DNA of 16,884 bases, taken from assembly GCA_000934385.1 (NCBI GenBank), contig KN880826.1, forward strand, positions 1-16,884, read 5' to 3'. Made by a program: the position numbers and the translations under genes. This DNA is from Cylindrobasidium torrendii FP15055 ss-10 (taxonomy: Eukaryota > Basidiomycota > Agaricomycetes > Agaricales > Physalacriaceae). Shown here piece by piece: positions 8,108-16,884 of this stretch. A model generated the notes under the pieces. The model saw only the letters and a list, made by a program, of their open reading frames with translations, was not told the DNA's origin and searched no databases. The stretch's first letter is position 1; every line of letters begins with the position of its first letter.

Positions 8108-10017
8108 TTATGCCATGAATGTAAATTCCAAATTGTCAGCATCGACATCCATGACGGTGTCTCCTGCCGCCGTCGCTGCCCTGTCCATCATCCTGGCTAA
8201 CTTCCTTTCTCTCTTACGATCCTTCTTTAGTACGCCCCGGTTCAGAGGATTATTCGCCGCAAGATGAGTCGCATCAAGCTTGGCAGCCTTGTTCTTGCGC
8301 TGGCGCTTTGGTTGACGGAGTTCCCTCATCTGTGGCACGCCCACAGTACCAGCCCCAGTGTCCATCTCACCTGAATCTGCGGCTGGCTCAGGTGAGGGCG
8401 ACCGTGCATGTTTTCCCAAACTTTGCCTGCGTGTCCCTGGTGCAACGGTTTCCTCAATCTGCATGCCCGCGGCCGAATCAAACTCCTCCTGTGCGTCGTA
8501 GAAAACGTCCTCCTCGTCTTCGTCCATTGCGTCACCGCTGTCGCGGAACGCGCGGCTGTCTGCAGAGCCGAAGAGATTTTCGAGTCCAGGGAGCTCGAAT
8601 GGTTTCGAGAATTCGCTGAGGATTTGTGCTTGGCCGACATCTTCAGCGCCTGGGGCAATCTCTGCGTTGGACACTGAACGAATGGTGTCAGTAGGGGATG
8701 GATTTGAATATTTAACTTACTCCGAGAGGGGATGAGTGAAGGGTGAATGGAAGGGGGCACGCTAAAGTATGGGATTTTTTGGTGATTCCAGTCGTTCAGC
8801 ACATGGCGGCCAGCGGCCAGCAGGTCAGGTGTTCCACCCTTGAGCAGTCGGCCGCTTTTGAGAGCAAGCATCGTGAGGAATTCTGGTGGTGAAGCGAACT
8901 CTGGTAGGCCGTAAAGTTGTTGAATCGTCTCGATCGGTGTTCGTAGAAGGATTTGCTCGACTACAATGGGTCAGCACACCTTAGATGGCTAACAACACGA
9001 CTTACCGACGGCAATGGGATCCTCAATATCCTCGACCTTGACGACGTTTCGCAGAAGAATATTGCCTCTGACATTGTCACCTTTTTGTTGCAGATCATCC
9101 TCGTCGAAAACAACACCGGGCGAATCCACAACGCGGAGCCCGCGTTCAACTTGGATAGACTGCAAGTCCTTGGTATGACCTGGTTGTGCTGCTACGCTGC
9201 AAACCTGAATTGGAGTCAATCCCCCTCCCATAACACAATCAAATAACTGACCTTGGCGCGCTTCAGAGCGTTGATGATACTGCTTTTGCCCACATTCGGG
9301 AAACCGACAACACCAACGGTGACACTACCAGTAGCTGGCTTGTATGCCTTGAGAAGTTTCATAAGGGCAGGCGCAGTGGAAGTGAACTTTGTTTGATTGG
9401 CGGAGGATGAGGCGGCTCGGAAGGGAAGTGTGGGCGTAGAGTGACGAAGGTGTTTGAGCCAGGCTTGTGCATTATCCTTTGGAATGAGATCTAGAAATCA
9501 AGGTAAGATGATAAAATTTGAGATACAGATGTCACATACCAACTTTGTTGAGAACGAACACGAGGGTTTTGTCGTGCCTCCGCACTTCCTCTTCGACGAG
9601 ACGGCTCCTACAGCCCTCTGGATCGCGTGCATCGAGCACAAGCATGACGATATCACTCTCCTCAATGACCTTGTGTAGCGTACGGATGTAGTGTCTGCGG
9701 ACCTGCTCCTTCGTCTTCTTCACTGGGTCAGTCGAACTCTGAGTCCGGCTGGATGCTGCAAGAGTCGCCAGCGTTGGGTCAGCAGCCATGATGAAATCCC
9801 CATCAGTCGCTTTTGAAGACGAGGCCTTGAGCTCGGCTTGGGCATGTTTTCGAAGCTTTTCAGCATTGCGGTTTTTGAGATCAGGTAGACGAGGAATGCC
9901 CGGATCCTTCTTGAGCTCTGGAAAATTGGATAAATTAACAAAGAAATGGATGGCAGGCTACACACTTGGTTTGGATGGCACCACAAGGCGCTTCGTTTTC
10001 GTTTGGCCGGTAGTCAT
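8108..10017 (-). CDS. NUG1: Nug1/nucleostemin-family circularly permuted GTPase
   Basis: Six exons (10017-9966, 9917-9540, 9490-9252, 9204-9006, 8960-8721, 8673-8108) with introns of 48, 49, 47, 45 and 47 nt give 557 aa (yeast Nug1 is about 520). After a short basic N-terminus and KKDPGIPRLPDLKNRN comes the GTPase domain in permuted order: DARDP (113-117), NKVD (141-144, G4), GFPNVGKSS (206-214, G1/P-loop), PGHTKD (about 231-236, G2) and DSPG (250-253, G3). This order defines the YlqF/YawG class. The segment VEDIEDPIAVVEQIL and the Lys/Arg-rich NPLNRGVLKKDRKRERK near the C-terminus fit Nug1/GNL3. The family acts in the nucleolus and nucleoplasm on maturation and export of pre-60S ribosomes. 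Exon 6 has an acidic spacer (GDAMDEDEEDVFYDAQEEFD). The P-loop and both guanine-contact motifs are intact. It is divergent from NTO1, 109 bp apart, and convergent with ZW10. Confidence 0.93.
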
Positions 10018-10126
10018 TGTGTTGCGTCCAAGTCCATCCAGGTCAATAAATCATGATTTGCTAGCGATCGGCTTCGGTCCGGCATACCGGAAGTTGCCCA
10101 CAAGCACTGAACATCTGAGCATTCCA
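10018..10126. promoter_or_regulatory. 109-bp bidirectional promoter region, NUG1 / NTO1
   Basis: The divergent start codons of NUG1 and NTO1 are 109 bp apart. The spacer holds a 12-bp palindrome AAATCATGATTT (10048-10059) and an inverted repeat TCCGG-CATA-CCGGA (10078-10091). A 12-bp palindrome is expected a few times per window by chance, so only its position makes it notable. No TATA box is apparent. Regulatory function is inference. Confidence 0.5.
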
Positions 10127-13100
10127 ATGGCGCCGCGCCGGGGGTCAAAGCACGTCGAATCCCCGTTGGCGGACGTGGAAGTCGTCTTCCAGCCCAAACC
10201 CAAGGGACCACCAGTCGCCGTATTCGAGAAGACGGTCGAAAACTTGCCTACTGGTGTGCAGGAGAGAGGAATACAGGCATTCGGCTGTGCGTGACCATTC
10301 CATACACAAGAACCCCTGCTGACATTCTCCCAGTCAACGACGGGAGCAGCTACAGGCGTCCTGACCATTATGTCCGTCATACGGGTATGTCGCTCGCCGC
10401 GTCTGACGCGAATCTGCCACTCATGACCGTAGAACCACTTGAGCATGATCTAGCAAGTCAAGTCGAGTATGATCTCGACGAGCAAGGTTGGTCACTTATC
10501 CGCGCATACCATTTCCACTAAAGCGATACAGATGAGCAATGGCTTCTTTCGGTCAATGCAGAGCGCAAGCAACAAGCGCTAAATCCAGTTTCGACGGAGG
10601 TCTTTGAGATCATCATGGACAGGCTCGAGAAAGAATTCTTCCAGTTGGTGAGTTCTTCTCCCCGATACTCGTACTCTCACTCATCTTGCAGAGCAAACAT
10701 GTCCCTCGCCCCGACCTCGAAAATCCTGGTGCAGATGCTCCCTGTGCAATATGTACAGAGTCCGAGGTCGAGAATGCGAATGCTATCATTTTCTGTGATG
10801 GCTGTAATCTTGTCGTCCACCAAGGTAAGCTTATAACCTCTCCATTACACGACCCTCAAACATACGAATCCAGCATGCTATGGTGTGCCCTACATCCCCG
10901 AAGGCCAATGGCTTTGTCGCAAGTGTGTCCTCTCCCCAAACCAGCCTGTCAACTGTATTCTCTGCCCAAATGAAGGCGGCGCATACAAACAAACAACGCA
11001 CGGTGAATGGGTGCATCTAGTATGTGCGATGTGGACACCAGGCGTTGAAATTATGAACGAGAAAGTACAAGAGCCAATCGACGTTTCCCGTCTGGATCCC
11101 GCACGGGAGAGGCTCGTTTGCATCGTCTGCAACATCCACTACGGTTATCCTGCTCAATGTTTACACAAGGTCTGCGAGAAGCCGTATCATGTCACCTGTG
11201 CACGAAAGTGGCAGCTCATCAACCCATCGCCTAAAGATCCTAATTCACTCGGCCACTTCTGTCCTACCCATCTTGCTGCTGAATACCGGGAGCTACACGC
11301 TGAAGCTCGTATAAAAGCAGAGAAGGACGACCGGAAGGCTTTCAGCTCGAAGAGCGCGCGCGCTCATTCGAAGACATACAAGCCCGCCCCTCCTGTGATT
11401 CCTTGGATCATTATTGATCGTATAACACAGTACACTGGCAGGATATCCATACGCAAGCGGCAGGAGTTCATATGCGACATGGCTCGGTACTGGAGTCTAA
11501 AGCGAGAGGCTCGGCGAGGGGCCCCTTTGCTAAAGCGCCTTCAAGCTGAGGCTTGGCCAAATAACACGGGGCTGGATACAAAGGAACTCAAGCAGATGAA
11601 GCTCGAGGTATATTCATCACTCCTGACACTCACTATGTTTAATGTTGTCCCAGGCTCTGAAGAAGACGCGCACCGAATTGCAACATGCGAGAGACTTGGC
11701 GGAGTTGGGTCGCAAACGGGAAAGCCGCAAGCTCAACCAGACTCTGTTATTGCAGAAGATTGTGACCGACTCTATTTATCCGCACGAAGCCCTCTTTCGC
11801 TCGACTTTCCTTGATATCAGGGGGTCAGTGTTTACTCTTGTCATTGAGGAAGCTCACATTGTCGTAGGCATGATCGCACTCATCACTTCGTCAATCCTGT
11901 TTCGAGTGTCGACTTTCCAGAATACTACAAGGTCGTCGAAAAGCCTATGTGTTGGAAATACATTCAAGAGAAGCTTGATAGACACGAATACTGGCAACTG
12001 GACATGTTCAAGGTAAGCCTACCGTATGTTTATGCTCAAAGCTAATATCTTTTCAGGCGGATATCGACCTTGTCTGGAAGAATGCCAAGGCATATTACAA
12101 TCAGAATACAGCTCAATGGAGGACCGCAGATCGCATAGAGTCCCACATCGCAAAAGTGTTTGGTGCATTGCAGACCTTTGTGTCAGAACACCCACCACTT
12201 CAGTCCGAAGACAATCCATCTTCCTACATCGGCGATATCGAGCCTCCCATCGAAGTCCTCGACCTACTCTTTCGCTCCGAACTGGTCAAGGACCTCGATC
12301 TGGAATACGATATCGGGGATACGGCACCGCTCATGTCCTTATTCGACTTTGAATTCGGGACGCCTCAGAAGACTATCGTCGCTGCAACGCCCAAGAGGAG
12401 TCAGAAAGCAAGCATCAAAAATCGTATTCCTGCAGAGGAGCTGGAGCCAGTCGCCCAGAATCCTTCGTCGTCGTCGCACAAGAGGAGGAGAGTACCGAAC
12501 TTGGAGGCTATTCGCACGACGGTAGATGCAGATGCTGTCGAAAAGGTTGCCAAGACTCCACAATCAGTCCCGTGGGAGCAGAGTCCTTTGCCTATGTTGG
12601 CGGACGATGTGTCCAAGAAAGAAGCTTTCCTGCACTTTGACAGTGGTTGGGTGCTCCCAGCAGGTGCAAAGCGGAATAGAAAGGTCTCAGAGCCGACGCC
12701 GGCCGAGGCAGTAAGAAAATCCACAAAGAAGAGTATGTTTGTGCTCCTCGAGGACAATCATTTACTCACGATCCACAGGTGGCGGAGGCAGAAAGTCGGC
12801 CAACGGGAAGTCAGACGGGAAACGGCGAGCGAGCTCCAGCATCGTGCCGCAGACGCCCGTCGACTCGTCCTCATCGCCGCCATTTCCTTCCGTCAGTGCG
12901 CATGCCCAATACACAGAAACTGACATTGATGTGGACGACGAGAACCAAGATATGTCGATGCAGGTAGACATGGAATCCCGGGCCATCAAACTTGACCAAG
13001 GGATTTCATCCCCAATTCAATCGACCATGCTTAGGGATGGAAACCCAAGCATCGATAGCCTCTCTGTCGAGGCATCCGTAGAGCCTGAGATGTCGGTCGA

Positions 13101-16100
13101 TGTGGAGGGTACAGACGCTCAAACGGAGAATACACCAACGTCTCTCACGGCCTCAAGCACTCAGGCAGAGGATGTAACCAGTCAAATGCGCCCTATAGAC
13201 GATGGACATGCCTCGACAGATACGGTCCCAGAGACTCCCGCCGAACCGTCTAGCAGTCTGGCTGAAGAATCAATGGTATTTCCCGCCGCCGTGTCAATAC
13301 CTACGGGCATGGTTGCGGAGAGGCCTCTTTCTTCTGAGCGGCCAGATAGTGATGGTCAAGCGCTGCCTGTGGGCAATTCTGGACAGCCTGCAGCCAACCA
13401 AGTCCTTTCGGGAATGAGTCCGGTACCTCTTATACAAGAGGAAATGGCCGCTGTGCCACCCAGTCCACAGAATAATTCCTCCTTGTTTGCGCAGGGCGAG
13501 GATTATGTAGACCCAGTTCCAGTGGCAGAGGGAGAGAGAACTGAGGGTTCCTTCCTGACGCCGAATGACCTGGGAGGCGGAGACATCCAGGACGTCAAGA
13601 TCGACTGTGGGGAAATGCAAGCTTCCCATGCGGACGTGGTCATGACTGGGGTGTCATCACATGCGTCTGTTGAGGAGAGTGCTCATTTGGCGCCGGAGCA
13701 AGCAGGTTCCACATCCCTGCAGACGATTGCGCCTGCCGTTGAACGTACACATTTGAATGTGGATCTGGAGTCATCGAGGTCGAACGCGCCCGATATTCCA
13801 TCTACGACATCAACCTCGACGGTAATTGTCGAAGATAGCGACGAGGCTCCGAATGACCCTGATGTTCAACGCCAACGACCTAAGCCACTTGGGTCACACG
13901 TCTCACCAGAGGACGGGGGTGCCGAAGTCTTCGATGGTTCGACCAACGCAGAAGCAAACGCGACCCTAGCCCTGTGGACAAACGAGACAGAAACTCGTCT
14001 TCCCGCCAAGCAGCCCCAAACACTCGAGGCTCCAGCAAGCCAACTCTCACTTGACAAACCTGTTGCTCTAGCTCTCCCTGAAATGACAAGGCCCTCCATT
14101 GATCCACCGTCGACTCCCTTTGTCAATGTCGAAGCAGTTCACTCCCCTGCGCTTGCGCCCATTGTCTCGCATGTTGATTCTCGTGCACATGCATTGCCAT
14201 CAGCGGCCATCAGCGCGGACCATTTTTCCGGCATTTCCCGATCGGCATCTCGTTCACCTGGCCCCGCGCGTCTTCTCCAGTCTGCACTCCCACCACCAAC
14301 TCAAATCCAGGCTCCGGGCCCGTCTGCATCGCAAGTAGCGGCCTCAGGCGATTTAATCACTGATTCGCCTTTATTGTCTCTGGACCAGTCCTCTGCCACC
14401 CAAGACGACGAACGTCAACCCGATCAACCAATGTCACCTGCGCCAAAGGACGCGTCGCTAAGACCCACGGACCCCACCCAAGCCCCTAGCACCGTGGCCA
14501 CTCAACCAGAGGACATTGAGATGGATGCCACTGATAATGTTAAGCGTGTCACTGGCCAGAAAGATGGGGAGAAACCCGACATCACGCTCAAAGGAGCGGA
14601 GAGCATTTCCACTCCGACACCTGCCAATAATACCGAGCCCGAGACTATGGACGTCGAAGCCACTACGTCCATCGACAAAACAGCAGCCGAGCCTACCGAT
14701 ACGGCTGACCAGCAGGATAAGGCGGACGCGTCCGAGCCTGAGTCTGGCGCTGAAAAGCCCGCCGAAACTGAAGAGGACGAGGCACCAGAAGAGGATGAAG
14801 GGAAGGCTGTAGTGACGGACGGGGAAGGTGATACCGAGGAACTCAGCCTGGAAGAACTTCAGGCAAAATACCCAGACCGGATTGTTACCAAGGACGCGAA
14901 GGGAAATATCTTCATCGACCAGATCACTACTGCGAAGAGGGTCAGACCAGTGAGACCGGAAACGGTGGAGGCGACGCGGCTCAAGGCGCTCGGTGAGTTT
15001 TCGGAAGGCGCAATCCAGCCTGGCGTATTTGGTGAGTACTTTCCTTACGTGGTTTTGAAATCAGTCTTCTAACTGTTTTGGTAGTATGGGCAAAGCAGGG
15101 GCTTTACCCTTACTACGCTGGCCAAGTGATTGCGGCAGACGACCCAGAGTGGAAGGCAGTGAAGAGCAAGCCGAAGAATTGGAAGAAGATGCACGTTGTC
15201 AAATACGGAGGCGATCTTTGGTGGTCAGTTACTGTTCTTGCGATACGTTCGCGTCTCATGCCATTCACACAGGAGTGCACTCCCCTCCAAGAATGTCCTA
15301 CAACTCGGGGTGAATAAGGGTATGCACATCTTCGCCATTCTCCTCCGGATTCGTATGAAATTCTCCTCGTAGAGCTGGATGATGCCATGCTGGCGCTGAG
15401 CAACAATGTATTACAACCCGCCAAAGATTGGGAAACGACGCGTCCGAAGATACAGCAGGGCTATGAGTCCGTTGGTTCATTCTGTATTGCGGAATGTGTC
15501 TGACTTGTTGACCAGGATGATCATCAAGGCCAAGGAGGCTGGAGACAACGCCGGTGCTCAAGATGCTCCCAAGAAGCCTGCGCGCAAAGGTCGGAAATCC
15601 AAGGCAGAAGAAGAAGCCGAGGTCGATGGAGAGGAAGAAGTAGCTGAGCCTGCAAAGAAGAAGCGTGGGGGAAAAGCTCGCAAGTCCAAAGCCACCGTCG
15701 ACGATGATGACGACGAGGAGGCAGAGGAGGCAGAGCCAGTGAAACCAGTAGCCCGCAAGGGCAGGTCGAAGGCGGCCCAGGACGACAACGCAGAGGACGA
15801 GGCAAAAGTGGCTGAGACAACTCCCAGTGCTACGAAGCGGGGCCGCAAGCCCAAGGCTGTTGAGGCTGAAGATGATGACGAGGAGCCCAAGGCTAATGGC
15901 AAGGCGAAGGCTGCCAGTGCCAAGGTATCTGCGAAAGGCAAGGCGAGAGGAAAGAAGGCAGACAATGAGGAGGATGAGGAAGCTCAGCCCACTGCCAGTG
16001 CGCCGAGGGGTAGGCGCAAGGCTGCCAAATCTCAGAAGGATGGTGAGGACGAGGAAGAGGCCAAGGGCGGCAAGGCGTCAGTCTCGGCCCCTGCTGCTGC

Positions 16101-16191
16101 CAAAGGGAGCGGCAAGCGTAAGAGGAATGTAGAAGTGGAGAGTGAAGAGGAGGTCGAAACGACGAAGAAGTCGAAGAAGTCGAAGCGGTGA
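10127..16191 (+). CDS. NTO1: NTO1/BRPF-type PHD, bromodomain and PWWP-like chromatin protein
   Basis: Fourteen exons (10127-10286, 10334-10384, 10433-10486, 10532-10647, 10692-10824, 10874-11607, 11654-11823, 11868-12012, 12057-12732, 12779-15031, 15085-15223, 15273-15319, 15373-15466, 15516-16191) keep frame and give 1815 aa. Residues ~45-127 are EPL1-like (RRPDHYVRHTEPLEHDLASQ). PHD1 is at 145-190 (CAIC, FCDGC, VHQAC, CRKC), then a zinc knuckle (CILC, HLVC) and PHD2 (CIVC to FCPTH, about 255-310). The bromodomain is at ~440-565 with the acetyl-lysine Asn at 536 (KAYYN). A PWWP-like fold begins at 1497 (FVWAKQGLYPYY). The family is the scaffold of the NuA3/MOZ-type H3 acetyltransferase. Residues ~747-1430 are low-complexity and probably disordered, and 1592-1815 form a Lys/Arg plus acidic tail. 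The domain order matches animal BRPF1 rather than the shorter yeast Nto1, as I recall it. The donor at 15467 (GTCCGT) is weak, though a CTGAC branch site lies in the intron. Confidence 0.9.
15580..16190 (+). repeat. Alternating basic and acidic tail repeats in NTO1
   Basis: The last ~200 residues alternate basic blocks (ARKGRKSKA, KKKRGGKARKSKA, ARKGRSKA, TKRGRKPKA, APRGRRKAAK, GSGKRKR) with Glu/Asp runs (AEEEAEVDGEEE, DDDDDEEAEEAE, AEDDDEEPK, DGEDEEE), at an irregular spacing of about 25-40 residues. KRGRKP at 1698-1703 resembles an AT-hook core. The region is likely disordered and could bind DNA or histones; it ends in KKSKKSKR, a possible nuclear localisation signal. The pattern is seen directly; the roles are inferred. 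Confidence 0.7.
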
Positions 16192-16884
16192 AGATGGATG
16201 GGTGCATTTGTGTATGTATAGTGTAGTGTGCATCGATAGCCCTTCTTCGTCACGTCCTTACTTATTTTGCTATTCTTTTTGTTGTAATTATTCATATATG
16301 ACTTTGTTCTCCTAATGGATAGCTAGACATAGTGTTGCCACTATACGAGATCGAGTTCGTCTCGATACGGACCCAGGTTGACTCGAGACGAACTCGAACT
16401 CGATATATTGATGGGTGTGGCTACCTTGAGAGTGATGTCATATTGCCTGTCCGTCTCCAACGCGTCGCGCGCCATTGCACCCAGATTGCGCCCTCTGAGG
16501 ATGCGGGACAGCAGTGGAAAAATGACAGTGGTTTTAGCGATTTATATTACAATCAGTTATAGACACACGAAGAATCTGAATCTAGTTCACTCATGCGCCC
16601 GCCCCGTTTTCAACAGTTCCAACAAGTCGGGCAAATTGATGCGCGTGAGCGTCAACAGGCGTGCATACATGACCTTTAGTATCAGGACTGAGGATAATGT
16701 TTCTTCTTGTAGCATTACCCATTCTAATATCGAGACTGACAAGGACAGAGTACTTGTAGCAGACTCACTGCAGCGGCTGGGATCCTTGCTCCTGCGCAAA
16801 CTAGCTCATAGGAAATTCTCTGTATGTTTTATTGGATGCGTTGGTGCACTGCTACCCCGACGATGGGCTTTTATACAATGTCGG
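16192..16884. other. Right flank: NTO1 3' region and unresolved edge
   Basis: Bases 16192-16340 are T-rich and fit the NTO1 3' UTR. The inverted repeat at 16351-16397 is listed separately. On the minus strand a frame ends with a TGA just before 16587 after residues MYARLLTLTRINLPDLLELL, which looks like a helical C-terminus and could be the last exon of a gene extending past the window. However, an overlapping frame starting with MGNATRRNIILSPDTKGH is equally open, and I recognise neither. A TATAAAA on the minus strand lies near 16870. No gene is called. Confidence 0.35.
16351..16397. repeat. 15-bp perfect inverted repeat (stem-loop)
   Basis: Arm TCGAGTTCGTCTCGA at 16351-16365 is exactly complementary to 16383-16397, with a 17-nt loop. 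It lies about 160 bp past the NTO1 stop codon. In RNA it would form a strong hairpin; it could mark a 3'-end or boundary structure between convergent genes, or be a remnant of a mobile element end. No target-site duplication is evident. Confidence 0.8.

Noticed and set aside
8326..8871. 181-codon minus-strand frame running past the 8720-8674 intron of NUG1
   Set aside because: Only its first part (to 8721) is real exon 5. After the GTAAGT donor at 8720 it reads the intron and then exon 6 out of frame.
12401..12757. 118-codon minus-strand frame opposite NTO1 exon 9
   Set aside because: It is antisense to the exon that continues the bromodomain and gives good reading-frame continuity; no splice sites or motifs support it.
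13294..13629. 111-codon minus-strand frame opposite the NTO1 linker exon
   Set aside because: It is antisense to a long open exon; long shadow frames are expected there.
15558..15965. 135-codon Ser/Ala-rich minus-strand frame
   Set aside because: It is the antisense of the Lys/Glu/Asp-rich NTO1 tail; such codon composition leaves the opposite strand open. Composition is low-complexity with no family features.
16332..16562. 76-codon plus-strand frame beyond NTO1
   Set aside because: It begins with GTG, covers the inverted repeat and resembles no family; a spliced continuation was not found.

Overview
The window is nuclear DNA of a filamentous fungus, most likely a basidiomycete of the Agaricomycotina. 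It is gene-dense. I could reconstruct 31 GT-AG introns, all of 44-55 nt. It carries a leucine-rich F-box protein with the N-terminal signature typical of mushroom genomes. The other gene families are eukaryotic housekeeping ones. There is no bacterial, phage, plasmid or CRISPR signal, and I saw no tRNA or rRNA gene. Gene models below were assembled by hand from splice sites, reading-frame continuity and recalled family motifs; no database was searched.

Layout, left to right. (1) 1-709: no supportable gene, but it holds helically phased T-tracts and a GCGTTAC heptamer cluster. (2) 710-2235, minus: F-box protein, 2 exons. (3) 2710-3922, plus: DUF829/TMEM53-like alpha/beta hydrolase, 5 exons including one of 23 nt. 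(4) 4126-4626, minus: EMC5, an ER membrane complex subunit of 101 aa in 5 exons (one only 21 nt), easily missed by ORF calling. (5) 4709-7650, plus: ZW10/Dsl1-type tethering subunit, 914 aa, with an acidic tryptophan repeat array. (6) 8108-10017, minus: Nug1/nucleostemin-type circularly permuted GTPase for 60S ribosome assembly, 6 exons. (7) 10127-16191, plus: NTO1/BRPF-type chromatin reader, 1815 aa in 14 exons (PHD, zinc knuckle, PHD, bromodomain, PWWP-like), with a ~680-residue disordered insert and a Lys/Arg plus acidic tail. (8) 16192-16884: intergenic, with a strong inverted repeat and an unresolved edge of a possible further gene.

Orientation alternates strictly (- + - + - +), making three head-to-head pairs. 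Two of these share very short start-to-start spacers (82 bp for EMC5/ZW10 and 109 bp for NUG1/NTO1), which probably act as bidirectional promoters. The EMC5/ZW10 pair joins two ER-related functions (membrane protein insertion, and Golgi-to-ER tethering). The NUG1/NTO1 pair joins ribosome assembly with histone acetylation. The co-regulation implied is inference only.

I found no clear undescribed multi-gene system. The best leads are the ZW10 tryptophan array (likely COPI-binding), the NTO1 insert and tail, the two micro-exons, a perfect 22-bp palindrome upstream of the F-box gene, and the phased T-tracts.
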